64,000 nt of DNA from Chlorophyllum brunneum (GCA_963576785.1 OY756141.1:992001-1056000), one strand, 5' to 3'; shown: positions 1-12,196, counted from the first letter of the stretch. The notes: generated by a model from the sequence alone, not told the origin. Numbers and translations are program-made.

Positions 1-769
1 ACCGACGTGTCGAAGAAGAGGAGAGCATAGGTGGTAAGCGCGACATAAGGAGGAATACCAGCCTCCATGTAATAATGGGTTCCTGGTACAAAGTGTGGGC
101 TTGTCCCTAGCGGTATGAGGATATCGCATAAAGCAAAGATGACCCAAAATAGGGTGAAAGACCAGCGAATCCATTTTTCTTGTCTGTATACCGCATGAAC
201 ACGTTGAAGGAACAGATAGGATGTCGTGACGACGGATAACATGCACAGGCATCCAGAAGCGATGACTGTCGCATGGAGATTACTGATCGGCATGACTGGA
301 AGGTTCATAAGTGATGCGGACTCGGATCTGGGCAACCGAAAGCGGGTACGTAAACACACCTCTCTCCATGGCAGCAACAAATACATAGCTCAAAGCTGTG
401 AGTCTATAACATAGCCAACCTCAGTCAAATTCCAGACCCAATATATTTGAAATTACCTTGAAAGTATGAAGCATACTACGACGAACTGGAATTTACCACG
501 TCTCACAATCTTGATATCATCCTGGATATAAACCACTATATCCCATACGGTGGCCTGTGCAGGCATACACTGTGTCAACTAAAGACCGAAAATGGAATCA
601 AGTGGACACCACTCGCCCCAAAGACAGCGAGAGTGATATTATAACAGATTTCCATTTCTCGAGCCTTAGTAGGCGAGAGGTGGTTGAGGTAAACATCCGG
701 GTTAAGGAGGGCACTGGAAACGGGCATGGGGTTTGTGGTTAAAGGTTGACGAGGAAAGCGACTCAGCAT
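1..769 (-). CDS. Multi-pass membrane protein, basidiomycete family (3' truncated)
   Basis: The gene runs off the left edge, so its C-terminus is missing. Reading leftward, an N-terminal exon (start at 769, or at the internal Met near 727) is followed by exons around 555-465, 405-365 and 335-1, joined at GT-AG sites. The joined protein has repeated hydrophobic stretches separated by short charged loops. One stretch ends in a motif of the form FLQRVHAVY, which is typical of a large Agaricomycete family of uncharacterised multi-pass (GPCR-like) membrane proteins. The first splice junction is uncertain. Function is unknown; location in a membrane is inferred from the hydrophobic segments. Confidence 0.6.
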
Positions 770-1466
770 CCCACGTATCTATAAAATCCCTGATGACACT
801 AGAATAACAAGAATGATGAAGGTTGTGTGCCAGTGATAGAACAGAGCTGATGAACCGAGGATACTCATCGTACAACCTAGGTGTTATGGTGGACTGAAGT
901 GGGTTGGATATCTACGATGACATATTTCTACTCAAGGAGATACCAGTGGGCATTATAAGATCAGAAAGTTGTTGGTAAATTGTGCAGGATTTAACGTCGT
1001 CGAGGGATAATCGGTTCGGAGAGATCCATCAGGACGGTGGAGCTAGGCTGCGGGGCGTCCAAGTTTTTTTGTACTCTAATCAATATATCATTTTTCTCGA
1101 TCATTTTCGTAAACCCCTCAGAAACGCTCTGTCTGTATCACATGTCTGACAGAACAACGCAGTGTACTGTTTTTTCTTTTCAACAAATAGTTTACTACGC
1201 ATTTTTGCCATTTCCAATTTTAAAAATAGCGGACGTTGTAGAAGCCCGGAGTTTGCCTCGATCTATTATTGGAACGATATATTCTAATTATAGCTTTGAT
1301 TCTTGTGGGACCAGTTATCCTTATGAGCTTAGGCCCTGAACGCACGAATTATATTGCGAATATTAGTTCTACAAACTGAAAGCAGGCCCAATGTCCTCGT
1401 TAGATCACAGGATTCATACATAGTGTTTTCTGTACAAGAAGAACGAAGGAGATAAACGCTCCAAGC
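770..1466. other. Intergenic, no gene seen
   Basis: AT-rich spacer between the 5' end of the membrane-protein gene and the 3' end of the RING gene. It holds only short unsupported frames (for example 1037-1339 on the plus strand), with no recognisable protein similarity and no clear splice structure. Confidence 0.6.
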
Positions 1467-4303
1467 TTAGGGAATGAAAATCCTCGAGTAACCATCGATC
1501 CTATTTGAGAGTCTTAGGCGCAAGACAAGAGGAGCCTAGAGGGAAAAGACGTACGGTTGACGGCAACAAGGACAACGGTGTTTGCCTGAAGATCCTCTGG
1601 CAGCCAATACCTCTCTACACTGATCACACATAACCAAACACCTACATATGGGTCAGCATAAATAAGGAGGCAAGGAACCGAACACTTACCGGCAAGGCCA
1701 GCTAACAATGTCCCTCGGTCTACCCGTACAGATGATACACGTCGCCCGATCAGTCCAATCTGGCTCTCCGTCACCCTCTTCCTTACCATCGACACCTGTA
1801 GCCTGTCTTACAGGTCCGAATCCCAAAGGCCAGCTATCCTCACCTACATCAAAGTCATCCGCAATCTCCAACCCCCACCTCCTTCCCATCTCGCCCCACC
1901 TCCGTCTGGTCAATGGTGGTGCAGGTAGAGCATTTTCCCTCCCTGTCGCACGAACAGAGCCATGTACCAAATGACTCAGCACAAGTTTACTTCCCTCGTC
2001 AACACCCTGAGTCCTTACGAGATCGGTAAAGAGAGAAATGGCTTCATCTTCTCTTTCTTGCTGCTCCTCTTCTCGTATTACTGAGGTCGCGCGTTCGAAT
2101 CTCGCAACTTCTAGAGTATCATCGTCGTCGACCTCACTTGAACTTGCACTTCCATCCTCATAATCTCCGTCTTCATCTACCACAGCATCATCCTCATCAT
2201 CACTTATTTCTTCCCCTCTCAAGAATCTCTCATAAACCTCCCTTTCTCTTCTCTGCCTCTCCAACTCGACAGCACCCGAACCTAACCTCACGCCATCAGC
2301 AACGTCGACAACGTGTCCCCTACGTCTGACCCTCTCTTCGTTTTCTACACTACCAAAGCCTTTTCTACTCCTCCACTGACACGCCCAACTCCAGCTAAAC
2401 CTCACCAAGCCCCAACTCACCCCACCCACTGATTTTGTAAACTTCACAAGTTCACGGAACCATATCCATCTCCGCCGCTCCCCACCCCTCCTTGTTGACG
2501 ACCCACTCGAGTTGGTTTCCACAGACCTCACTTCATTATTCCATCCCCTTAACTGGACCTGCCTCCCAGGACGGCTGCTACTCCCACTCCCACCAGTAGA
2601 CCCGGGCTCCGGAACTCTATGGCCAGAAAACACACTCCCAACGCCTGACCGTCCCATCCTTACACTCCCATATGTAACCAACGGTTCTGGTGGGGAGGGT
2701 GGGGGAGGATTTCGTCCACGTCTTCGTACGAGTTGCGGCAAGCTACGCAGAGGAGCTGGTGCAGATATCGGTGCAACTTCATTTCCCCATCCTTTCAACC
2801 CGGTCGCTTCCAAGCTCGCAGTTCCGATTCTCATCAAGACCACACCCCATTCTTCTTCGAAAGGTAGATTTGACCATGAGAATTGCGCGGATTCGGAATC
2901 GAGATTGTCGGTGAGGCTGCCGGTAGCTGCGATGCCCAGCGTCGTGAATATTCTGTCTACGCGACCGTTGACCAGTAGTTGGACGATGGCATTGAGAGAT
3001 ACGGTTAGGAGAATGATGGAGATGAGCACACTCTCCATGACACAGGAGAAGTAATTCATAAGAGGATAGCTAGACCGGAATCCCGTCCCGGAAAAGATGT
3101 TGTTTTCGGGGTCTTTTGTTCGTTTCATGAAGAGGGGGAGGATGACAGCAGGATAACCCCGCATGAAGAGTGTTATGTGAAAGTGAAGGAGACCGAGGAG
3201 GGATGTGAGTGCGGTTGGGATTAGCCGATGGTTGGAGTGTTTTTTAGAGATGCAGAGGATGTGGACGAGTGTGGATTGCAGGAGCGGGATGCCCATCGTG
3301 ATGAGGGCGTGTGCATCTGGTCGTGGGGGTAACCCGTCCGGCTTATGGACATGGGAGGCAGAGAGTGAAAAGAGGTAGAGGACGAAGGAGTGGGCTACCT
3401 ATTACCGCCGGTGAGGGGAGCAGGTAAAAGGGGGAATTTGAATTTGGTACGCACTAGGTTGTAAGGAGACATCTGTCGACCGAGGTGCATATCTTCGATA
3501 ATTCCATTCGCCAATTCATCTAATTTGCGGACAAAGCTTTCCACAAAGTATGCCAAGCTCAAAGTACAAAAGCTGACCCAACAGATTTGATCCATAGGCT
3601 TGTGTGAGGCCCAATTACCTAATTTCTGTATCACTGTGACAATGCGTTCAGGGGTCCATGATGGAAATGTCTCGGGATACATTCCAGATGTCTGTAAGAT
3701 GATTAACCCCCACAGCAAACACATCCTCAGCAAGGAATAGAGGGTCGGAAATTGGAGCATGAATCGTGTATGTGTGCGGGAGAGGTCGACCGGAAATATT
3801 GAGCGGTAGATGCGAATGAATACAATCGCCCGGCCGGAATTATGTCTTCCGCGCCTAAGAAGGCCTCTTCTTGCTAGTCGAGATGGAATGACAGTGTGAT
3901 GTAACCGGTGGAGGGCGAAAGCCTGTGTGTTATTTTAGCGCGAGGTGAGAGGCAAGGGTCAAAGGGGGGGCTTTACCATGAGGAACAGCCCAATCATGTA
4001 CCCCGAGGTAAAGAAACCCACGGGCCCGGGGAGTAACGGGCGGTCATCTGCAGCAGATAGTTTTGTCTTTGCAGCTGCCTGAGACCTGGATACGAGGGCC
4101 AAGGGGGTCTGCCAGTCGTTTGTGTCCATGAGACGAGAGATTGTGGGTGGCGAGAGACCGTTGAGATCGAGGACGGTTGGGCTTGCGGGAGGCTTTGACC
4201 TGAAGATGAACCTGGCGAGGAGTTTGTTTGGAAGATAGTCGAGGATGTGGGTGAGGTTGAAGGGGAAGGAGATGTTTTGGAGCGACGACGGTCGGTCGTC
4301 CAT
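1467..4303 (-). CDS. Multi-pass membrane RING-finger ubiquitin ligase, Asi1/Asi3-like
   Basis: Five exons (4303-3977, 3922-3451, 3394-1690, 1641-1555, 1500-1467) sum to 875 codons, 874 aa. The N-terminal half has several hydrophobic segments, followed by a long acidic/serine-rich region. The extreme C-terminus is a RING: CIICTGRP, then WPCRCLVMCDQC, then a KHRCPCC pair, ending in the tail DGYSRIFIP. Several membrane segments with a C-terminal RING and this tail are the architecture of yeast Asi1/Asi3, inner-nuclear-membrane E3 ligases that degrade misplaced membrane proteins and latent transcription factors. The RING is split by two introns, so an unspliced reading stops inside it. E3 activity is well supported by the RING. 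The Asi assignment and nuclear-envelope location are inference. Confidence 0.75.
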
Positions 4304-4764
4304 GGTGAAACGACCGAGCCCTCCTCCGCCCGCTAACGTATCATGACGTTCTGCTGACTAACACCAGCCTTTCTTCTACACACTGAACAAGGCCTTTCAA
4401 TCAGGTCTGATCCTGACCACATCTATTTTCTAATATAACTTGCGCACGAACAAAATGTGGTGAACATGCCCATAGTCAGCTGCAGCAGCGAGCCCAGATC
4501 TCGCATGGGATGGTAGGTTTAGAAATAAGCACAGGAAATCGGTGCTCAAAATTGATCCATTCCTATATCGACCAGCTCGATTGGAAGAGCACAGACACAA
4601 GAGCGGGGATCCTGAGCTGCTGGAAAGTAAAGGAATCCGACACGCCACGCCGCGCCAACCGGTTTATCCGGCCAAGTCCGTGCACACGACAGGGGGTACC
4701 ACTTTGGCTAAGACTGTATTGCTAATAGTACCAAAGAGTACCAGAACAGTTAACGGAGTATATA
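4304..4764. other. Intergenic, no gene seen
   Basis: Spacer holding the promoter side of the RING-ligase gene and the 3' flank of the mS38 gene. Short frames on both strands show no recognisable similarity. Confidence 0.6.
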
Positions 4765-5784
4765 TCACCGCCCGATCCTCATACGCTGCGAGCGAGTAGC
4801 CTGTAGGAAATACAACATCAGCCACAAGCACGTCACTCGATCAGCCAGCCAACTTACCCTTCTACGCTTCTGCAGCCTGCAAAACCATGGACCGTCAGCA
4901 AACCTCATCGCAGCCAGTAGCAAACGAAAAACTACTTACTTGTGCTTCTTCATCTTCTTTCTCCTCTTCCTCTTCACACTATCCATCATGACCTCTTCCC
5001 ACTCCCTATCCCATTGTTCCCTCAACTGAACTCTCTCCGCATCCTTACTCACATCAAGGCCTAAAGCCTTCAAAGTCTCCTCCCACGATGCAAGGGACCC
5101 AACACGATTCATCGTCATCGCATGATGCAACTGCCTCGCAGCTTCCGCATCTTCATCCACACCCACACCCATCGCAGCACTCCCATACGTCCCATCCAAG
5201 TTCAAACTCGTAAATGGTGAAGGGGGTAGCTTGTCAGCAGCAGCAACGTCAACTGCGTTGCTGTCACTCTCCCGGCCGAGTAACGACAAACGGAGCAATG
5301 GAGCATCCGTAGGCGGAGACGTGAAAATAGAGGGTGGGTTCGAGATGAGTAGGAGTGGTCTATGTAACGAAAAGAACTGATGAATCTTGAAATCCTTCGG
5401 ATTGACTATAGGATGGGGGCTGAGGTAATTATGGTATGGGTTTGGTGGGTAACTCCTCAGTGAAGACGAAGACGATGCCGCGCCGGTGTTCCGGAGCTGT
5501 TGTGCGGCAGCTTCGTGGCGAGATTCAGACGACGTGGCGTCCGATGCAGGTTTAGCATTAGTCGTAGGAGGAGTAGTGTTTTTGCTCTTCGCGGACTTTG
5601 TGGCTGATGAGGCTTTTGTCGACGAATCCTTGGGAGCGCTATTCGGAGTGTCAGACTTGCTCTTCGCTGTGACCACTGGGGATTTTGTGTGTTTAGAAGA
5701 ATTAAAGTAACGACCACCACCAAATGAGGAGTATGACCGGCGAGGAGGCGGTAAGTGGTGGAAGAGACGGGCGAGGGCGGACAT
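4765..5784 (-). CDS. COX24: Mitochondrial small-subunit ribosomal protein mS38 (Cox24 family)
   Basis: Three exons (5784-4940, 4876-4858, 4800-4765) give exactly 300 codons, 299 aa. The start at 5784 opens a basic, Ser/Arg-rich presequence typical of mitochondrial import. An upstream in-frame Met at 5868 is less likely because it precedes the presequence. The middle is low-complexity Ser/Thr/Lys. The diagnostic part is the short C-terminus: VKRKRRKKMKKHK in exon 1 continues as LQKRRR and ATRSQRMRIGR from two tiny exons. This is the conserved basic tail of Cox24/AURKAIP1 (mS38), which sits in the mitochondrial small ribosomal subunit and in yeast is needed for COX1 expression. Without splicing the frame stops at the first junction, which would hide the domain. 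Confidence 0.88.
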
Positions 5785-5960
5785 AGTGTCGCCCTGCAGC
5801 TGGAGTGAAAACAACGTCAGCCAGAAAATACGGGACCCAACGCTTGTCACGTGAACATCCCGGATCATTCGAGGTGTTTTTGCTCACTCAAGCATCATCC
5901 CCAGCTGTACTCCGGACTATCTACTCTCATTCAGCAGTTCATATCCTGCCCATCGCAAAG

Positions 5961-7463
5961 TCATGTAACAGTCACAATATCGCCTTTTCCATCCTTCAAT
6001 ATCACAACTTCACACTCAATCTTCTCCCCAGTGTCCATGCAAACAACCTCTGTGGGGTCAATCGGACTTGTCGTTATCTGCCTCTTGTCGAAAAATGATC
6101 GTCCAAGGACGACATCAAAATGAGGCTCTTCGCATAGATAAACCTGGATATTCGTCACTGTCGGTTTCGTTCCTTCATTCTGCTGCTGTTGGTCGTGTCG
6201 AACAAGCTGTTGCTTCGAATGAGGGTGACAACGTTTGCCATTATTCCCATTGGTTCCCCCAAACAGAGGCGAGGTGTTAGCAGTGGATGACCGCGTCGAT
6301 GAAAGCACAATTGTACTCGGTGCAGGGTCAAGTGAAGGCGACTGCCTTCCACGAGCATACTCACGACCGTGTTTACGACCTCTCACACCGACTTCTAAAC
6401 CAGTGTGGGAAGGTGATCTCAACAAGGATGCCCCCTCACCAAAGCCCGTCTCACTATCACGATCATGACTAGGATTCGAAGTTCCCTCACGACTAGGCGA
6501 AGCCGAGGTTACCAGTGTAATCGGCCATGTGCCAATGTTTACTAGTCCGCCATAGCCGTAGTTCCCCGGTGTGGTGTCGCGTGGTATGAATCCATGCTTC
6601 TGCGCGAATTTCCGAGAAATGTAGACATGACGGTATCCGACCTTCAGGAGCATCCTGACTAAGAATAAACATCAACACAGGCGGTCCCACTAGCATTTAG
6701 AAGAACGATAAAAATGTAACTCACCATTCTTCACAGAACCTATACTTCCCATCACTGTCCTCACCCCGTTCTCACTGTGAAACTTTTCGAATTGTCTCAT
6801 CAGTTTGGGTACTCCATCGTGTGCTTCGTCTTCATCTTTTTTCTGGTGACTACTCCTTCGACTTGATCTTCCAGCCGATGAGGGCGGCGACCTCTGGGGT
6901 ATGGATGTAGGACGGAAGGTATAATACGAAGGGTTCCTGTACGTTGGAGGAAGAGGCAACGGACGATCTGGATTATGTAGATATAACGTGGGTGTTGGTC
7001 CGGCTGAGGTTGAGGTAGCTGGTAGCTTGCTTGGGCCAGGTTCACCTATCGCTATGCTGGGAACGGCTCCTGCGTCGTTGGAGTTGGAGTTTGGGGCATC
7101 AGATTGACATGATTGTTGCCTCCACGAAAAGATCATGTAGTCCGACTCTAGAACGAGATATTAGTGATAGAATAACGTCTCCAGGGGGGTATATGCACCA
7201 TCATCTAAATCCCATATGGTATCGCCATATTCATATTTGAGCCACCCAGGTTCAACGCGTTGGCCATGATAGTCCGCACGAGTTTTCTTGCTGAGCTTGT
7301 CAAACAGAGAGGTTATAGATTCTTGGTTCACTGGAAAGAAAACAACCCCACCCTGCCGTCAGTCAAGTTGAGAGACGAGATGAAGAATTTGGCACATACG
7401 TGAATGGATGATTGCAAAAGACGATGTTGGGGTATGTACATTCAGGACTGCTGGCTGCGTCAT
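5961..7463 (-). CDS. Conserved unknown protein with retropepsin-like C-terminus lacking the catalytic Asp
   Basis: Four exons (7463-7400, 7330-7199, 7147-6725, 6658-5961) sum to 439 codons, 438 aa. The first ~80 residues form a compact, non-repetitive domain ending in WKYEYGD-like and SDYMIFSWR-like segments (exact family not recognised). A Pro/Ser-rich linker follows. From about residue 175 the text looks like an aspartyl protease of the retropepsin class. A hydrophobic strand plus VYISRKFAQKHGF matches the stretch after D-S/T-G in retropepsins, and FDVVLGRSFFDKR matches the later hydrophobic-LG strand and helix. Where D-T/S-G is expected, the sequence reads K-V-G (near 6644-6636), so proteolysis is unlikely. 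The two retropepsin-like parts are separated by a long Gly/Ser/Asn/Gln-rich insert. The fold assignment is my inference. Confidence 0.7.
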
Positions 7464-8405
7464 GTCGGAGTATTCGCGGATGATGCTTTGATCAAGGATA
7501 TCTCTGCCGCCAGTACGATGCCCGGATGAACCCCACGTAGATACGACGAGGCCGAGGTGGAGTGTGAAGCTCAGAAGAACGAGGTAGTTAGATGCGTTGC
7601 ACACGTTATAGCAGAACTTGGGTGGTTCGGAGAAGAAGAGCCCTTTCGGCCGCCCTGAGTAAGCTAAAAAGACGAGCGAGGGTGATCGCTGATCCGGTGG
7701 GAATTGAAGGTAATGACTACTTCGGCCAGGCGCAGTATTGGAAATTCCGAGAGTAGGATGATGGGTGAGCGGCCTGTTAGAGGTCAAGGGCTGATGGTAC
7801 AAGAAAAGCCGAAACAATGTTACGGAAATCGAGGGGAGGCGAGGCTGAAATGCAGCTGTCGGCTATCCCGTTGCTGTTGTGGTGCAGAGATGGATGGCGG
7901 CGTCAAGATGGAGGCAACACTCGGTTACATCAGCCCAGAATGCTATTTTTAGCATCAGCGAAGGAGCTGGGGAATCAGTTGCTGCTGAGTCCCTGGAGAG
8001 CAGCTCGGACCCCCGAGTGAGTCTATGCATGGGGAAGACGCAGTACGCGCGACATATCTGTGCGTGTATGCGCGCCACCAGTCCAGGACGCTGCCCGGCT
8101 CTACAAACCGAGAGTATTTACATCTACCTGCCGACTGGTATCGGTACAGATAATTCAGATTAACTGACACCGTGGAGCTGAGGCACCAATATATGATAGA
8201 TCTCAAAAATTTTGTTGGCGCTCGAGGTCCCGTCGCGGCTTCGATCACAATCGCGTATACATAAATACACCTACACCGCCAGCCACTCCCTTCACCTCCT
8301 TCCACTACGACTACTTTCATTTCTGCTGCTATTCGCCTACAACTGTCTAATATATCACTTTCGTTTCGCTCTACACACCCATCTACTCCCACAACGAACA
8401 GGACG
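7464..8405. other. Intergenic / promoter region, no firm gene
   Basis: Divergent upstream region between the pseudo-retropepsin gene (minus) and the secreted-precursor gene (plus). The right end has a TATA-like ACATAAATA near 8259 and a long pyrimidine-rich tract (about 8280-8400), as is common before highly expressed fungal genes. The open frames here are antisense or unsupported. Confidence 0.5.
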
Positions 8406-8848
8406 ATGTTTTCTGTCACATACAACGTGTTCAAGCGCGTTCTCACCCTCACTGTCTTTCTCGCCGCCGCCCTTGGCGTCTCGGCGTCAGCCACCAACAC
8501 TCGTTCCTCCGACCTCGCCGGCCGCGACGCAATGCCTTCCCCTCTCTTCAAAGGTGTCACTGATTTCGGGCGAGAACAACGCCGATCACAAGAGGCCCCC
8601 AAGGCCGAACGTGTTGGTAGGCCCTTGAAGCAATTCAATCCTCGGGGAACAAGGATGTCTAGGAAGCGCGCTTATTACGGCGGCGGGTATGGTGGCGGCC
8701 ACCCTCATGGCATTCCCTCCGGGCAGTGAGTCTAAAGTGTGTTTGTTCGTTCGTGGCTGTGGTGCTAAAGGCGCTTTGTTGCAGCGCGGTGCTGAAAGCG
8801 GAATTGGCGGCGGAAACTCCATCTGCTTTACTTAATATTGCGGTTTGA
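8406..8848 (+). CDS. Small secreted precursor with a dibasic (Kex2-type) site and a Gly/Tyr-rich segment
   Basis: Exon 1 (8406-8725) begins with a clear signal peptide: a short basic start, then TLTVFLAAALGVSASA. The pro-region contains several basic pairs. After MSRKR it becomes AYYGGGYGGGHPHGIPSG. The unspliced frame stops at 8729, but that stop lies in a strong donor (GTGAGT at 8726). A branch-like GCTAAAG and a TTGCAG acceptor lead to exon 2 (8785-8848), giving 128 codons and an added C-terminus LKAELAAETPSALLNIAV. Either ending is possible; I favour the spliced form. The RKR site suggests processing in the Golgi. The product could be a secreted peptide, a cell-wall glycine-rich protein or an effector. 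No known family is recognised. Confidence 0.6.
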
Positions 8849-9113
8849 TTCTATCATGTATTTGTATTCGGATTGGAACGAACATAGGTGTATTTCAGTT
8901 GAGGGGACGCCGTGACGTCATGTGTCACAATGCGGGGTCGGCCGAGAGCTGGATGGATCAACCCTGTCCCGCCGGCGCTTTTTTAATTTTAATTCTCGTC
9001 TCGACTTCCAAGAACAAGTCCAGAAGACATGGTCACAATCAACATGGATGGTCACAGTCCCTGCATCACCCCCATATACATCCGCCGTCTGCCCTCTTTC
9101 TCCTCTCACCACC

Positions 9114-10550
9114 ATGCACTTCCCCCAAGAACTCATCAACCTCCTCATCGAGTATTCAGAGAGCGACTTGCGAACTTTGGTTCGCCTCTGCCTCGTCTCT
9201 CGAGCATGTTTCCACGTAGCCAGGCCTCTTCTCTACAGGAAGGTTAGAGTAATATCGTCTCGCAACCCCAAAGTCGTGGCATTGGGGAAGACCCTTTTCG
9301 GCGCTGTCACATCCGATGCCCAGCTCGCATCCTACGTTCGCGAACTCACCCTCGATGCCGACTGCTACTCCAGAGAATCAGGAGTGCCAATGATCACCCT
9401 CCTTAACGTCCTACGCGAAACTCTCGGCTCCATGATCAGTCTCAGAAAACTACGCTTAGTCTTCCCAGACGGGTGTGATGACGAGTTCCCTATTGATCCC
9501 GTCCTCGTTGGGCACCACTTTCAGTTGGAAGAATTCTTTTGGAGAGATTTCCGTTGGTATATTCGCTTACAGCCCCAGCTTGATAAATTCCTCGCTTCCC
9601 AGACGCATATCAGGACGCTAGAAATAGCATCTGGGCCCGATACCACACCGCCCACATTCGACATCGCTACCACTGCCTGTCCCAATCTCGAGACCTTCTC
9701 CGGAAATTTCATCTATTTCCAAGCATTGGCTTCAACACGCCCTATCACCAACTTTGTTTGGAGTGGGGTTTCGTTTGTTCCGACGTCTGTCCTCGACGAC
9801 ATGTCCCCTTCATTCTCTAGGCTGCGAGTACTCATCTTCCATGAGGGCTTTGCCAACGACCTGGACCTACCGCTTTTGGCATCCCACCTAAACTCCTTGG
9901 AGGTGCTGCACCTGTCACTTGAAGATACGAGGACAACGTTTCAAAGTTATCGTCAGGTATGAGCTGTGTAATCAGTATCGGATTTAGAAGTGGACTAACA
10001 AGGTTTTCCAAAAGATACAGAATGGCCAGAAGTTTGTTCACCACGTTCACAAATTAACAAATCTTCGAATGTTCGTCTTGAGTGTGCACCCACCACGATT
10101 GCAGTTCCACGAGCACTCTCAACGGATATTGACTCAAGAATGGTTTAATGCACTATCACACCTGGAGCGAGCTTATTTCAATGGAGCGGGGATGGACTCG
10201 GAGGGATTGTTGTGTTGGACACGCGGGGAATCGTTGAAGCCCAGGAGGGCGCAGATGGATGAGGTTTATGAGACGTATAGGGCAAAGTACGCGTTGGAGA
10301 CTGCGTTGTTGAAGCCCTTCTTTAGCATTTCGCAGTCGGTACCCGATCTTCCCGGAGCTGAGCCCGGCGAACTAGAAAAGTTGGGTGTTCGTCATGACCG
10401 GAAGGATCTTTATCCTTCAATTGGTGTTACGCGCGCGCCGTGGTGGAAGAGGTTGCTCTTCTGGGATACTATCTCTTTGGTGTGTGTTCTTTGTACCCGA
10501 TATAGTTAATTTAAAGCTGATGGTTCATGTAGTCCTCTGTAGCTACGTGA
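9114..10550 (+). CDS. F-box-like / leucine-rich-repeat-like protein
   Basis: The start at 9114 opens MHFPQELINLLIEY, then a segment with the spacing LRTLVRLCLVSRACFHVARPLLY. This is the typical diverged F-box of Agaricomycete proteins, which bind SKP1 and present substrates for ubiquitination. The remaining ~380 residues have irregular Leu-rich strands (LRKLRLVF, LRVLIFHEG, LEVLHLSLED) resembling degenerate leucine-rich repeats. Exons 9114-9956, 10015-10479 and 10533-10550 sum to 442 codons. The exon 2 acceptor could also be at 10020 (two residues fewer), and the last mini-exon rests on a GTGTGT donor and an ATGTAG acceptor. Without it the frame would end at 10509. The frame also runs upstream of 9114, but the F-box starts at this Met. 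A SKP1 gene lies at 55034. Confidence 0.7.
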
Positions 10551-12196
10551 CAGCCGTATTTTTGCTGATTTGTCGACAATTCTAATCGCTATTGTCATTA
10601 TTTGGCCTGGTTTCTTTCGAGTTGTATTTTTGGGCTCCGAGGGTTGAAGAACAATCAGTCAAGTACTTTCCACTGCAATATACATACCCCTTTATCAAAA
10701 AAGGCTCCCAGTTCCATCACGCATGGCGGCTAGGTTGCATAAATGCTCTCAGCACTGGATATAAGAAGCACGATGCATCTCAAGTATGCACAACAATTAT
10801 CAAGTGTGTTGGCCGTGCGGCTCCTCTTCCGCACACCCCCAAGGAATACGCCACAACTGATGGTCAAACCCTAAATGTCACTTTGGTCAGTCATCTATAT
10901 ACAAGAATGGATATCTCAGTCCCGCTACGCCGGACAGCACGGATGGGTATTGTGGTCACAACAGCGGCGCAGTTACTGTAACTGATGGTGTACCCAAGCT
11001 TGATTACTCTCATTTTTCTCCACGAATCTAGCTCAGAACTCAATCGATCAGTTTGTGCGGGATTAGGTACAGCCGAAGTATAGTCTATCTTGTGTTCTAC
11101 GACGTACACCACATGATGTAAATGCCTCTGCCGGGCAAAAGAATCAAGGCGCAGGCGACCTTGAAAAATAAGGGAAAAAAATAACCTCAGATCGCAATTC
11201 ACATGTACAAGCTCGTGTCTAAAAATATCTCTCCTTGGTTACATCTGTATCCTTGATCCAGGGTCTCTAAGCATGGTTTCCGATTGTGCTTATTCACGCT
11301 GGAATAATTCAACATGTGTAAGCTTGTGATGTGCTGATTCTGCGCGCGTAAACCTTTCTTCTATGGTGGCCCCTGCTTCTGTTTCGTTTGTAGTTGGTTT
11401 GACCCCTGTAAGAGGTCGACTCTAGATCTTCTGGCCGTTTCTACAGCATCTGCGATGTTTTGTTATTTCCACTTGGATTTTCCGCCATTTCGCATCGTAT
11501 AATCAAAATAGCTTCGCGGTTTTTGACAATGATGAATGGAATCATCTGAGTCTCTGTCCTAAAATTTGAAATGTACTGGATCTTCTGTCCAGCGACTCAG
11601 GTTATGAGTGAACAGTCCCCCCCACCACTGGGTTTCCTACTGCAGGGATAGGAGTCCCTATTCAGAGACCCTTATTATTGCAGTTGACTCCAGTGGTCGA
11701 GCTGATCACATTGTTCAACGTTCGTGGGGTTTGATGAATAGACTGCAAACAGGAAGCAGATACCGTTGGAAGCAGATACCGTTGGTTTACATACAGGGAG
11801 ATAAGAGTTTTCAAGGGTTGGGAAGGCTCGTCGGGTAGGCAGTACGATTGCGGTGGGTGAGGGTACGGGTCAGAATTTCTGTGCCCCAAACAAGTAGCCG
11901 GAAGTGGGTGCTGCGGGTGTACATGCCCTGGACTAGAGATGCCTAAAAACCCTGTACTTCCTGCCGTATTCTGTTGGACACCAGGTTCTTTCACGGGCGG
12001 TTTTCTGGGGATTCTGCTTCCAACTGATTTGGTAGTTTAAAACAAAATTATGAATGGGACTTGATAGTTATTTGCTTATATTATATTCCAAAGCCACTGA
12101 CCCAGCAATTGGAATTTGATCCAATGGTCCTCATTAGCACCTCCGCTGACCGCCTGTATCTCTTCACTCTAGCTACTGCCTCCAAAGCGCGTTACG
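10551..12196. other. Intergenic, no firm gene
   Basis: About 1.6 kb before UBC9. The plus-strand frame 10592-10981 has no recognisable similarity or splice context. The region contains a perfect 16-base tandem duplication (see the separate entry). The last ~100 bases are the UBC9 promoter. Confidence 0.5.
11752..11785. repeat. Perfect 16-base tandem duplication
   Basis: The unit GGAAGCAGATACCGTT occurs twice head to tail (11752-11767 and 11768-11783) and begins a third copy (GG). It lies in non-coding DNA. It is probably a replication-slippage duplication; no function is apparent. Confidence 0.9.

Noticed and set aside
2089..2105. GTTCGAATC resembling a tRNA B box
   Set aside because: Inside the coding exon of the RING-ligase gene, with no A box or cloverleaf partner around it.
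2512..3054. 180-codon plus-strand frame
   Set aside because: Lies wholly antisense to the RING-ligase exon, whose domains and splice structure are clear; composition mirrors that gene.
7955..8638. 227-codon minus-strand frame
   Set aside because: Antisense to the secreted-precursor gene, which has a signal peptide and promoter-like upstream tract; the minus frame has no recognisable domain.
10592..10981. 129-codon plus-strand frame
   Set aside because: No clear ATG context, no similarity, no splice partners; treated as intergenic.
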